Part shown: piece after piece, positions 33,055-44,700 of the stretch | Position numbering within the stretch: position 1 is the stretch's first letter | How the letters are laid out: each line of letters opens with the position of its first letter | Assembly: GCA_025602905.1 (NCBI GenBank) | Contig: JAHLKI010000053.1 | Span: 1 to 64,000 of the forward strand | Length of the DNA: 64,000 nucleotides | Direction of reading: 5' to 3' | From: Phlyctochytrium arcticum | Lineage: Eukaryota > Chytridiomycota > Chytridiomycetes > Chytridiales > Chytridiaceae | Made by a program: the position numbers and the translations under genes | Notes under the pieces: model-generated | Told to the model about the DNA's origin: nothing | Seen by the model: only the letters and a program-made list of their open reading frames with translations | Database searches by the model: none

Positions 33055-36000
33055 CTACAAACACCCCGTCTGCCGCTCAACCATCCCCCGATACCTTCCA
33101 TTAGAACCCATCAACTCTTCATGTCGTCCCCCCTCAACTACTCGTCCCCCCTCAACAACAGCCACAAAATCCGCTCCCCGAATCGTACCCATCCGATGCG
33201 CAACCACCACCAACGTCTTGCCCTTTTGCCGCTCTTGTTCCAAGGCGCGTTGGACAATCGTCTCTGAATGCGTGTCCAGAGCTGATGTCGCTTCGTCTAG
33301 GAGTAACAAGGGGGCATCCCGAAGAAGGACCCGAGCAATCGAAAGACGTTGTCGTTGACCCCCCGAAAACCGTGATCCGTGCGCTCCACAATCGGTATCG
33401 TATCCCTCAGGCAACCCCATAATAAACTCATGCATGTCCACGCGTCGACAGACTTGATCCAAATCAGCCTGCGTAATCGTTCTTGAGGCAGGTAATCCCA
33501 GGACTAGATTGAATCGGATGGAGCCTTGGAAGAGCACCGGGTCCTGATTCACATATCCGACTTGAGACCGGTATGCGCGGACTGGCCGAGACGTGAGATT
33601 TGAACCGTTGATGGTGATACTCCCAGAAGTGGGATCGTAGAACCGTTCGAGTAAAGCGAGAACAGTGGATTTGCCACACCCTGAATCCCCCACCAATGCC
33701 ACGAATGTGCCCGCCGGAATGTGCAGTGAGAAATTACTGAGAACGGCGTGATGCGGGCGGGATGGGTAATGAAATGTCACATCCTTGAGTTGCACGTCCA
33801 TCTCCTTCTTCTGATCTTGAGTCATCATAACTTTAGTCTTGGAATCCTCATCATCGGTGTCAAGAGTCGTATCAATCTCGGCAGTCAGATTCACCATCCT
33901 GAGCACACTCTCCCCCGCACATCTCGCTTTCGTCACATCCGGCGCCAACGAAAACATTTGTCCACTCATCTGTGCACTAAACAACAATGCCGGCAGGACA
34001 ATAAACACCTGTTTCGATGTGGCCTCCCCTTTCGATACCAACTGGGCTCCCCACCAGTAACTCAGTCCATACAACAGGTACGATAACGTATACGCCAACG
34101 ACAACATCAAATTGCCCTTTGTTAATGTTTTGAGCGAGGCTGCGTAGGCTGTTGATAGCGAATCCGCGTACTGGGCTACAATCTGGTCTTGACGGCCTAA
34201 AGCCATCACAGTCTTGATCCCCCCAATGGCTTCCGAAGCCAACCCCGCAGCACCCGTATACGCCGTCGAATGCAACTCATGGAAATCGCTGAGGACTTTG
34301 ACCCGGAGGTAGCCTGCTAACAGCATGACTGGAACGGCGGTCAGGATCACGGCGGCGAGTTTGGGTTGCGTGATGAAGGCTAATAACATGGCGCAACAGA
34401 GAGATACAATGATGGAAAAGATTGTGCCGATGATGATGCCTGATAGGCCTGAAACGTGGTTGCCGTCGGAATCTAGCGTGGCCGTCAGTGAGCCGGGGGA
34501 AGTATCCAGATCCGACATTTGTTGTTGTTGTTGTTTCTTGGTAGTCTTTGAGGTGGTCGTCGTCGTGACGGTATCATTACCCTCCATCAACGTCCGGCTA
34601 CTCTCCTCCCGCTCCAACAATAACTCTGACCCAGACACATCCCCCCGCTCATAAAACGCCATATCAAGTCTCATCAAATTCCTCAGCACCCGGCCGCGTA
34701 ATTCGACCAGTACCCGCTCACTCACAATTCCAAATAACCCTCCAGCCATACTCTGCGCACAAAACTGCACCACTCCAAACGCGACAAAGAGTCCGGCCAA
34801 AAGTTTTGATTGGGCCAGGATATCGTCGGGTTTTGTCGTGGCGGTACTCAGCGATTCAATCATGTTGGCGAATAAAAGAGCTTCGATGGAGGAAGCGGAG
34901 CCGATTAGGGCTGAGGCAAAGAGACCGAGGAGGAAGAGGGTGCGGGATGGGTTGGTTAACTTGAAGATTCGGTGGATGAGGTGGAAGGTTGAAATGGAGG
35001 TTGGGGTGGGTAATAGGGGTTTGGGGGCATCTTCTTCTTCTTCGGGGCGGGGGGAGGGGGGACTCAACGAGTCTTCGGAGGGACGTTGAGTGATGATGGT
35101 GGGGAGGGTTGATGTTGATATTGAGTGGGGTAGCTCCACTTCTTTGATGGATGCAGGTTGACTCGTAGAACTACCACCAAAGACTTGTCCATCCACCAAC
35201 TCCCAATACTTTCCCTTAGCTTCACATAACCCATCATGCGTTCCGCGCTCAACTACTTTCCCATCCTCCATCACCACAATCCAATCCGCGTTGCGGACCG
35301 TAGCAAGGCGATGCGCAACCACAACCGTAGTCCGATTCGCACAGGCTCTGTCCAACGCTTGTTGGACCCATTGTTCGGATTTAGAGTCCAGCGCCGACGT
35401 CGCTTCGTCCAATAAAAGAATGGGCGGGTTACCCACTACAGCTCTCGCAATCGCGATTCGCTGTTTTTGACCCCCCGAAAGTCCGGCACCGCCTTCACCC
35501 ACTAAAGTCTCGTACCCGTCCCGTAACGCACTCACAAATTCGTCAACGTGGGCTATCGCTGCCGCTTCTTTGATCCGAATATCCTGTTCGTCGCGGGATA
35601 AGGAAGCGTAAGGCGTGTTGACGAGTCCGTAGGCAATGTTGTCACGGATGGAGGCCCGGAATAAGACGGGGGTTTGCATGACTACACCGAAATGAGATCG
35701 AAGGGTTTGGACGTGCCAGTCTCGGATATCCCGTCCATCCACCAATACTCTTCCACCCAAACGTCGATCCACCATTTCAGTTGTAGTTGTTGTCGTTGTT
35801 GCAGACTCGGGATCGTAAAGACGTTGAAGAAGGGCCATGATAGTGGATTTGCCCGACCCAGATCGACCCACAATCGCCGTCATCTTTCCAGCAGGAATGG
35901 GTAACGTGACATTATCAAGAACTTTGGATGTGGGCCGCGACGGATAACTAAAACTGACATGTTCCAATGCCAATTCTCCTTTGACGGGTTCCCCCTCTTT

Positions 36001-37365
36001 CCCCCGGTATCCTTCCCCAGACCGGGTATTAATCACGGGCACCCGGTCAATCGCGTCGAATAATCGGACACCCGCCGCAGCCGCAAACGAGAAAATCTGG
36101 ATAAAGGGTGCAAACTCTCCAATCACCAAGGAAGCATCCAGGACGAGGAAAATGACAGTGTAGACTGTTCCGGCCTCCTGAACCGTTCCTTGAACAATCA
36201 ATTCGGCGCCTTGCCAGAATGCTAATGCGTTTCCGCAGTAGGCGATGAAAAAGATGCCGCCGAGCATGGATGCACCCCATAAAGCTTTCCGGATTCCCCA
36301 GCCGCGAGCAAGGGATAAATGCCCCGTGTAAGTTTTTCCCAGTGCGTCTTGGGCGTTAAACGCCTGCACGACCCGGATATGCGAAAAGACTTGTTCGGCC
36401 AAGGACCCAGCTTGAGATTGACATTCCGTGTGTTTTAACGTGTATTTCTCGATTTGGCGGGAGCAGAATGCGACGACCAGTAAAAACGCTGGCACGACCG
36501 AGATTAAGGTCGCGGTTAACCTCGCATTCTTGATAAACCCGACGGTAAATGCGGAAACGAAATAGGAGAGGGATTGGAGGTACAACCCCATTTTTTCCGA
36601 TGTCCCGTTTTGGATGGTTTGAATGTCGGAGGTGAGACGGTTGCTTACACCTCCTGGAGTCGTCGTATCGAAATAGCTTAGATCTTGGTTTAACGTGGCG
36701 GATAAATACTCTTTTCGGAGTTGGCGGGTCACCCGTTCGCCAATCATGGACCAACACATCGAGTAAGCGTACGTGACCAAAAAGAAAAAGATCGTGACGC
36801 CAAATAGGATTTGGAGTTTGGAGTTGACCAGGGATACAAATGCGTCGCGGTCAGCGTCTGGGAGTCGGATATGCGGTGGGATGGCGGCAAACGCTGAAAT
36901 GAGGTCGCCAAAGAGGATACCCAGGATGGGCAATGGGGGGCCGGCGAGCAGCGCACAGAGGGTGCCGAATACGAGGAGGAAATGGTCTTTGGGGGTGGAG
37001 TACCGGAACAGGCGAAAATAGCCCAACGCAGAGACTTTGGGTTGTTCTTCTTCTTCTTCTTTTTTGGGGTCACCCTCCTTCTCGGATGTATCTTCTTTGG
37101 CGTCTTTGGGTGCAACGGTAACGGGTGTGGAGGAGGAGGAGGTGAGAGCCAGACTTTCGCGAGATGGAGCCCGAAGAAGCCCATGGGGCATTCCCACTAA
37201 TAAACTGTTTCGGGCGGACGGAGCGAGGCTTGTGGTACTGGCATTATTTGAGGTGGTAGTAGTGGGGGGATGGGGACGGTTGATTTCATGCTCGATTTCG
37301 GAAGAGATGGAGACGGGAGCGACGATGACGCTTATTCCTCCTTCTGCTTGTTCTTTGGAACTCAT
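33055..37365 (-). CDS. full-length ABCB (P-glycoprotein/Ste6-type) transporter
   Basis: A single 1,436-aa exon with the TMD-NBD-TMD-NBD layout. The first six-helix domain spans about residues 130-460, the first NBD about 490-760 (Walker A VGRSGSGKST, signature LSGGQ, Walker B ILLLDEATSALD). A linker follows. The second membrane domain spans about 830-1150, the second NBD about 1180-1430 (VGDSGCGKST, FSGGQ, LLLLDEATSALD). Both catalytic sites look complete. Such pumps export peptides, toxins or lipids, and in fungal NRPS clusters often secrete the product. It is divergent from the NRPS across 1.3 kb. A threonine run in the first NBD insert (TTTTTTEM) is an oddity. Plasma-membrane location is inferred. 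Confidence 0.88.
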   Translation of the reverse strand: MSSKEQAEGGISVIVAPVSISSEIEHEINRPHPPTTTTSNNASTTSLAPSARNSLLVGMPHGLLRAPSRESLALTSSSSTPVTVAPKDAKEDTSEKEGDPKKEEEEEQPKVSALGYFRLFRYSTPKDHFLLVFGTLCALLAGPPLPILGILFGDLISAFAAIPPHIRLPDADRDAFVSLVNSKLQILFGVTIFFFLVTYAYSMCWSMIGERVTRQLRKEYLSATLNQDLSYFDTTTPGGVSNRLTSDIQTIQNGTSEKMGLYLQSLSYFVSAFTVGFIKNARLTATLISVVPAFLLVVAFCSRQIEKYTLKHTECQSQAGSLAEQVFSHIRVVQAFNAQDALGKTYTGHLSLARGWGIRKALWGASMLGGIFFIAYCGNALAFWQGAELIVQGTVQEAGTVYTVIFLVLDASLVIGEFAPFIQIFSFAAAAGVRLFDAIDRVPVINTRSGEGYRGKEGEPVKGELALEHVSFSYPSRPTSKVLDNVTLPIPAGKMTAIVGRSGSGKSTIMALLQRLYDPESATTTTTTTEMVDRRLGGRVLVDGRDIRDWHVQTLRSHFGVVMQTPVLFRASIRDNIAYGLVNTPYASLSRDEQDIRIKEAAAIAHVDEFVSALRDGYETLVGEGGAGLSGGQKQRIAIARAVVGNPPILLLDEATSALDSKSEQWVQQALDRACANRTTVVVAHRLATVRNADWIVVMEDGKVVERGTHDGLCEAKGKYWELVDGQVFGGSSTSQPASIKEVELPHSISTSTLPTIITQRPSEDSLSPPSPRPEEEEDAPKPLLPTPTSISTFHLIHRIFKLTNPSRTLFLLGLFASALIGSASSIEALLFANMIESLSTATTKPDDILAQSKLLAGLFVAFGVVQFCAQSMAGGLFGIVSERVLVELRGRVLRNLMRLDMAFYERGDVSGSELLLEREESSRTLMEGNDTVTTTTTSKTTKKQQQQQMSDLDTSPGSLTATLDSDGNHVSGLSGIIIGTIFSIIVSLCCAMLLAFITQPKLAAVILTAVPVMLLAGYLRVKVLSDFHELHSTAYTGAAGLASEAIGGIKTVMALGRQDQIVAQYADSLSTAYAASLKTLTKGNLMLSLAYTLSYLLYGLSYWWGAQLVSKGEATSKQVFIVLPALLFSAQMSGQMFSLAPDVTKARCAGESVLRMVNLTAEIDTTLDTDDEDSKTKVMMTQDQKKEMDVQLKDVTFHYPSRPHHAVLSNFSLHIPAGTFVALVGDSGCGKSTVLALLERFYDPTSGSITINGSNLTSRPVRAYRSQVGYVNQDPVLFQGSIRFNLVLGLPASRTITQADLDQVCRRVDMHEFIMGLPEGYDTDCGAHGSRFSGGQRQRLSIARVLLRDAPLLLLDEATSALDTHSETIVQRALEQERQKGKTLVVVAHRMGTIRGADFVAVVEGGRVVEGGRHEELMGSNGRYRGMVERQTGCL

Positions 37366-38706
37366 CTTGGCGTGTGGTTGATCTGGGTGGTAAAATGTCG
37401 GGGTTAGGAGAGAGCAACTTCTCTACATCAGGATGGGTACGTACCTTGGTTGTCGTCAAGTCTCCTACTGTCTGTTTTCGTTCGTTTCGATCGTGTTGTG
37501 AGTAGTAATAACTTTGATCTTCTGTGGTGAATGGCAAATGTGAGTTCTCTGCGCTCTCGACACAAACTCAGAAGTACTTTTTTACATACCAGATCAGATC
37601 AGTTGCGTTTTCGTGGTGGATCGTTTGTGAGTAAGTGAAAAGTTTACGGATCTATTTTAGCAAAAGTTAGACTCTGTAAAGTCGTTTTTTTTTTCCATCA
37701 ACTCGGGTAACGTACCCAGATCAGTTCCGTCTTCCGTTCGGGTCGGGCCCGATAACTAAAAAGGGCGGGATATGAGGTTGTTATTTGTGTAGTATGAGAA
37801 ATATCGGTATAGGTTTTGGTATGAGTTTACGGAAGTAACAAGTCTCTGTACTTCAGCAGCAGCCAAAAGTCCGACACCAAGACAAAAAAGTGTTCCGCTC
37901 GGAGCAGGGTCAAGATCTCCGGTTATCAGCGGGGGCGTTCCTTTCCGACTGGATGCCACAACTTTTTTTTACGTGTCTTTTAGAGTTGTTTTAGAGACAA
38001 GGTTATTCTTGACTTTTTGACTTGACTTTGTGACTTGATTGTAATGGCGATCCAAAGATTCTGCCTATGTGATTTCAGCACACCTTTCTTTGGATCTCTG
38101 GGTGCTCCGGTGCTGCTGGCGAGACTGGAAGCGTGACTGGGATCTCTGAAATGGCTCATTTAGCCAGATCCGGCGGAATGACCACGGACGCTCCAGCCAA
38201 TCAGCGCGCGTTACCGCTGACACTCTCGCACCGGACCCGGAGTTTCGGTTCTGACTCACGGCTATCTTTCCTTCTCCGACAATCGGTTTTGGTGTGTATG
38301 CCCTTTTTTGCTAGACTCGAGTATTCCGGTATGGCTGCTGCTATTCCGTGAGGACCGTTGATCTTTTTTGGGCTTTACCTTCCTTTCCTTGAACGACTAC
38401 CACGACGACGACGACGGCCGGAAGGATATGGACTTGGTTTTATCCTCGGTTGGATTGACTACTTTACTACACTAGACTGACGACGGACGACGACGACGAG
38501 TAACGACAAACAGCCGACGAGGTGGGTAGATCTAAAGACTTTTGAAGCAGGCATGAGGTCTAACTGCGATTCAACAGATAAACAAACAGACGACGACGAC
38601 TTATTATTATTATCATTATTCACGAACGACTGACACTTTTGACGCTGAGGCATATTCTCAGCACACAAACTGACACTACCATCAGCCATTACCAACACTT
38701 AATATC
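37366..38706. promoter_or_regulatory. divergent intergenic region between ABCB pump and NRPS
   Basis: No gene in 1.34 kb. It must carry the promoters of both genes, and so could co-regulate export and synthesis. It contains CCAGATCAGATCAG near 37589, GAC-rich repeats (38402-38420, 38468-38500, 38590-38605) and a GATA-type box at 38573-38581. No TATA box close to the NRPS start. Confidence 0.5.
38573..38581 (+). promoter_or_regulatory. candidate GATA-type iron-regulatory box
   Basis: AACAGATAA, 8 of 9 matches to ATCAGATAA, the site of fungal iron-responsive GATA repressors (SreA/Urbs1/Fep1 type), 126 bp upstream of the NRPS ATG. A single hit of this length could be chance. Confidence 0.3.
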
Positions 38707-41700
38707 ATGCTGGGCAGCAGCGAATCCGTAGTGCCCCAAGTCCGCACCTTTCCCAACTTGTCTGGCCAGTTGCTCCCCGACACCTTTCACCCCACCCGCA
38801 ACGCAACAGTCACTCTGTCCCATGCCTTTACGCAGGATGCAGACATTCACGAACCCGCTCTCCAAGTCGCCTGGGCGAAACTGCTGACTCTCTACTTGGG
38901 CGAAACCGAGGTGGCTTTGGGTGCCTCCGATGGATCTGTGGTGACAGTTGACTTGGCCGCTTTTGAGACTACCAGGGATGTTGTGGAAGCTATGCCTGGT
39001 TTGATCGGCAAAGATGCTTCCATCCTGGCTGAAACCGTGGTTTGCTTGCAACGGTCTTCCGCTGACCCACGTCTGATTTTCCCGGAGGTAACGTCAAACT
39101 CTCTCTGCATTCTCTTTTCAAACCCCCCCACTCACGAATGATGTTAGACCTTCTTGGCAGCCATTGTATCACGCAATAAAGAATCGGGAGAATGGGCCGC
39201 TGAACTGGAGTATGACAGCAACTTGATTCCCCAACTGCAAGCTTCTCGAATCTTGGAGCAATTCAGTCATTTGTACCGGGCCGTCAATGCATTTCCCAAC
39301 CAGCATCCGACGGATATTGCCAACACGTTTCCTACGGCCGAAACGTCCATCAGCCAGCCGGGGTTCAGTCTCCTCGATGCAACCGAAACACACTTCCTGC
39401 ATTCGTTTTTCAGTAACGCGGCCGAAACGCACCCGGACAATATTGCCCTCGAGTTTGTGACTAGTACTGCCCCTTACCAAGCCGAAAAAGTCACGTATGC
39501 CCAACTCGACGCCGAAACCAACCAATTGGCCAATTACCTCCAAATCAAGCAATGTGTTCGCCCGGACGACGTGATTGCCCTTTGCATGGACAAGTCAGTC
39601 CACATGTACCGTTCCATTTTGGGTGTCATGAAGGCGGGTGCCGCGTACTGTCCCGTAGATGCGTATACCCCGCTGGACCGGTTCGAGTACATTTTGCAGC
39701 AAACGGGAGCTAGAGTCATTTTGGTGGCCGGGAAAGGCCATGCTTTGGCGGATCAAATCAAGGCTTTGAAGACGATGAAGGACGTTCAAATCATTGCGGT
39801 GGATAGTGACGATTCGCCAGTCAAGATGACGCCCTTCAGTCATCCACCCTCTAACCCCAGCCTCTCGCCCCACCACCTGGCCTACGTCCTCTACACGTCG
39901 GGCACAACCGGCAAACCCAAAGGCGTCATGATTCACCACTCGGCCGCCGTCCAGTCTATCCTGGCTCATACAGCTCTCTTACCCACACCCCCCGGAACCC
40001 GCTTCCTCCAATTTGCGGCCACGACATTTGACGTCTCCATCTTTGATATGCATTTTACCTGGAACATGGGGTTCACGCTCGTTTCTGCGTCTCAGGAACT
40101 CATGCTCCGTGATTTGGGCGGGTTGATTGCGGCTTCTGAAACGACATACTTGGATCTCACACCCACGGTTGCGGGAACGTTGAAAAGGGATTTGGTGCCT
40201 TCCATCAAAGTTGTTATTTGTATTGGGGAAGCACTGACTCAAAAAGTGGTGGATGAGTTTGGCGGTGAGGATGTAGAGACGGATTGTCTGTTGATTAATC
40301 TGTACGGGCCTACTGAAGCTGCTATTGCGGTTACGGGCATGACCATCAAACGCTCGGAGCGAACCATCCCAGCCATCATTGGCGGCCCCTTCTCGACCGT
40401 CACCACCATGATACTGGCCTCCCCTACCTCGTCGGTTCCCGTCCCCATGGGCTGTCTCGGCGAACTCTGTCTCTCGGGTCCCCAACTCGCCCGTGGCTAC
40501 CTGGGGCGCCCCGACCTGACTGCCGAGAAATTCGCCGAATTGACCACCCCCCAAATCAATGCCCGCATCTATCGTACCGGTGATTTAGTTCGTCAACTCG
40601 CCACTGGCCATATCGAGTACCTTGGCCGTATGGACGATCAAGTCAAGTTAAACGGCTACCGAATCGAATTAGATGAAGTCAATGCTGTCCTGGCCACCCC
40701 CGAAAACGGTATCACGCAGGCACTCACCCTCATCTTACGCCACGAGAGCTGGCAGCGCGATCAGATGGTTTCGTTTGTGGCTACCCAGAGCATTGAAGAT
40801 CAACGGGCCGACTGTTTCTTGGTTGTTGACGGTACGGATGCCACCAGAGATGTCGTGCGACAAGCAGGAGACGCCGCTCGAAAGGCATTACCGCCGTACA
40901 TGGTCCCCCAGGTTATTCTGGCGATTAACCGGATTCCGTTGGGCACGGCCGGCAAGGTGGATCGGAACCGGGTCAAGGGCTTATTTGCTGCTTTGACGGG
41001 CGAACAGTTATTGGCGCTCCTCTTGGCATCTGCGTCGTCGTCTCAAACTGACTCGAGTGAAGACTCGGAATGGACACCCGTTGAACTGAAAATTCGTGCC
41101 GCGATTGCTGACCAGGCCGGTCTGGATCCCACCTCGATTACGAAACAAACCACCATTTTTCATCTCGGGATTGACTCCATTGGAGCCATGAAGTTGCTTG
41201 CGACTCTACGAACCAACCACGGAATCCAGATTTCGGTGCTGGATGTCATGCAGTACCCGAGTATCGCCGGGATGAGTTCTCGTGTCTCTGGAGTAGATTC
41301 TGAATCTTCTGGTGATTTGGAGAAATTCAAGAAGGAGGATGAAGCTTTACTCCAAGATTTTGATGCCCGGAACCGTGAAACGGTTGTTGCCGCTCTGGAG
41401 GATAAATCTCTTGCGGCCAGTATTGCTCGGATCTTGCCCGCTACACCTTTACAAGAGGGTCTGCTGGTCGAAACCTTGAAATTGCCTGGAACGTATATTA
41501 CCCATGAGACATTTGGACTGCATCAGAATACGGATTCGGATCGGTTGCATTCTGCCATTTGCCGGGTGGTGGAACGGACAGATGTGTTACGGACCACGTT
41601 TTGCGCGGTTGAAGACCCGGGTGCGACGTTTGCGCAAGTGGTTTATGTACCCGAACGACTACCCCGATGGCGGGTTTGCACTGTCCAAAGTGATGACCAG

Positions 41701-44700
41701 GTCGAAACGGTTCTGGAGACGGAACGCGCGTACCGGACTGCCGTCAATGTCGATTTCCCCATGATCGATCTTGTGTTAGTCAAAGGCCCCACCCTCCAAA
41801 AACTCCATATGCGGATTCACCACGCCTTGTATGACGGATGGGCACTGGCCATGATTCTCCAGGACGTTTTGGCGGCGTATAGAGATGAAACTCTTCCCCC
41901 GCGCTCCCAATTCCAATCGGCTTTAGTTCAGTTCTTGCCGGATGTAATGGCATCCCGTGGCGGTGATGGCGGAAAAACGTTTTGGATGGATGCATTGAAG
42001 GAGTTTACGCCCGTTCCGTTTCCCGATTTTTCGAATACGAGTTTGAAACCTACGGGGATTCATGCGACTTGGAGGACGAGTGCGATGAGCTTGACGGATA
42101 TGAATGCTTTGGCGAAGGCTAGTGGGGTTTCCCTGCGGGCTGCGGGACAGGCCGCCTGGGCTATTCTGTTGTCAACCTACCTCGACTCCCCCGATATTTG
42201 TTTCGGGCATGTTTTGTCCGGCCGTACATCCGATGACGACCGTCTCTCCTCCATTATCGGACCATTCTTTAATATCCTTCCTACCCGGGTCACACTTTCC
42301 TCCCACCCCACCACTCTGGACCTGATCAATTACCTTCAATCCGATTACGTGGCCATGCTCCCCTTCCAACACATCCACCTGAGAACAATCCGCGGGTGGC
42401 TGGGCCAATCACATACTTCCGCCAACCCGTTATTTGATACCATGTTTGTGCTCCAGCAATTTGAGGGGTCGGAGGGTATGGACGACAATGAAATCTGGAC
42501 ACGGGAGTATAGTATGGACGTGGACGAATTCCCCGTCTCGATGGAAATGTACCCCATCCCCGAATCCGGACTGGTCAAATTCAAGTTGTGTGTCAAGGAC
42601 GCCGTCATGAGTACTCCACAAACGGAATTGTTCGTACGGCAATTTGATGCTGTGCTTGAGGGAGTCTTGCGTGAAGCTGCCTTGGCTCCGGGGCAGGGAG
42701 CGGCTAAATGGGTGAACGATGTGGAGAAGAGTTATTGGCCTTTGGTGGGGTTGCCTGATGATGCTCAAACGGGGGCAGAGTTCTTTTATGACTATGTGAG
42801 GATTCAGGCGGCTCGAACTCCAGATGCGGCTGCCGTGACGTTTGTTGCGGATATTGAGGTAGCATCCGAAACGCTTGTATCGACTTCGTATACGTACTCT
42901 CAGCTCGCGACCCTCGCAACCCAATTCGCACACTTTTTACGGGGAACCTATGGAGTCTCCAAGGGCGACCGGGTGATTATCTGTACCCCGAAATCAAAAG
43001 AATGGGTCGTGGCCGTTTTGGGTGTCGTTATGGCGGGTGCCGTGTATGTGCCGTTGGATCATGCTGCCCCAGCTGAACGGAAAAAGTTTTTAAGCGAAGA
43101 TGTCGTGCCCAAAGTTGTTATTTCCTTGGAGGAATTGAAGAGCGGGTGGGATGAGCAAGCCCCCATCTGTTGTTTGGATTCTGAGGATGTGGTTCAGGCA
43201 TGGAAGAATCAGTCGACTGAGGAAGTTGATCCTGGGTTGACTGGGGATGATGTGGCGTATATCCTTTATACGTCGGGAACGACCGGTCGACCAAAAGGTG
43301 TTTTGGTCACCCATGCAAATATCACGGCCAGTATTGACGCTCAACGACACTTGATCCCTGCAACGTCAGACTCCAAATACCTCCATTTCGCCGCGGCATC
43401 GTTTGACGTCCACATTTACGAAATGCTGTATCCGTTTAGTACCGGCATGGAACTCTTCTTGACGACCAAAGATTTACTTTTGAAAGATTTGGAGCTCGTG
43501 TTTCGGAGTTGTGGGATTACCCACTCGGAATTGACGCCATCGGTTGTCGGACTCTTGACGCCGGCCAGTGTCCCCGCCTTACGCCATTTATCCATGGGCG
43601 GTGAAGCCATGACGCCTGCCATTATTGAGACCTGGTGCCCGACCACCACGTTATATAACTCGTACGGACCTACCGAAGTGACGATTACGTGTACGTTGCT
43701 GGCGGGTGTGACGAGGGGAACCCGGGCTGCGAATATTGGCTGGTGTTTGGAGAATGTGACGGGGTATGTCCTTACCCGTGATGGAACTGAGGTTGTTCCT
43801 AAGGGTGCAGTGGGCGAGTTGTGTGTGGGTGGACCACTGGTTGCGGCAGGATACTTGAACCAACCCTCACTGACTGCATCCAAATTCATTGATTTTGAGT
43901 TTGCGGGTGTCAAAGACCGGATTTACCGTACTGGGGATTTGGTCCGTATGATGGCTGATGGGTCATTCGAGTTTCTGGGCCGGGCGGATGATCAAGTCAA
44001 AATGAATGGAATCCGGATCGAGTTGGCCGAGATTACGAGTGTCTTGACGACAACCTGTGGACAGACAGTTGATCGGGCTGCGACCGTTTTGGTCCAGCAT
44101 CCTGAACGCGGCGCCAAGGAGCTCGTCTCGTTTGTCGTACTCAAAGACTGTGGTTTGCCCACTGGTGGAGAAGTACAGGTTTTGACGGATCCGGAATTGC
44201 ATACCCGGATTCAAATGGATGTGGTGCCCGTGATGCGCCAAAACTTGCCGATTTACATGCTTCCCACCTTTATTCTTCCCATTCCGCATATTCCGCTCGG
44301 AGGAACCGGTAAAACGGATCTCAAATCTCTTATCAGCGCCTACACGTCTCTCCCATTGACGACATTACTCTCCTTTTCGGCCTCGAGTCAGTCTACTGAT
44401 GCCAAAGTGGAATGGACAGAGTTGGAGCAAAAGATTGCTGCCGTGTTGGCGGATCTAAGTGGGATTGATATCGAGAGGATTTTGCCCACGACGACTATTT
44501 TTGAATTGGGGATTGATTCGTTGAGGGCCATTGCGCTTGTCAATCGGTTGGGCAAAGTGGGTGTGCGCACGAGTGTATCGGAAGTGATGACCCGGCCGTG
44601 TGCAAGGGAATTGGCTGGTGCCATTGAGAAGCGCTCTGAACGGACTCAAACTGATCAAGATCAAGTCAAACAAAAGGCGGATGCAGAGTTGCGTGACCGA

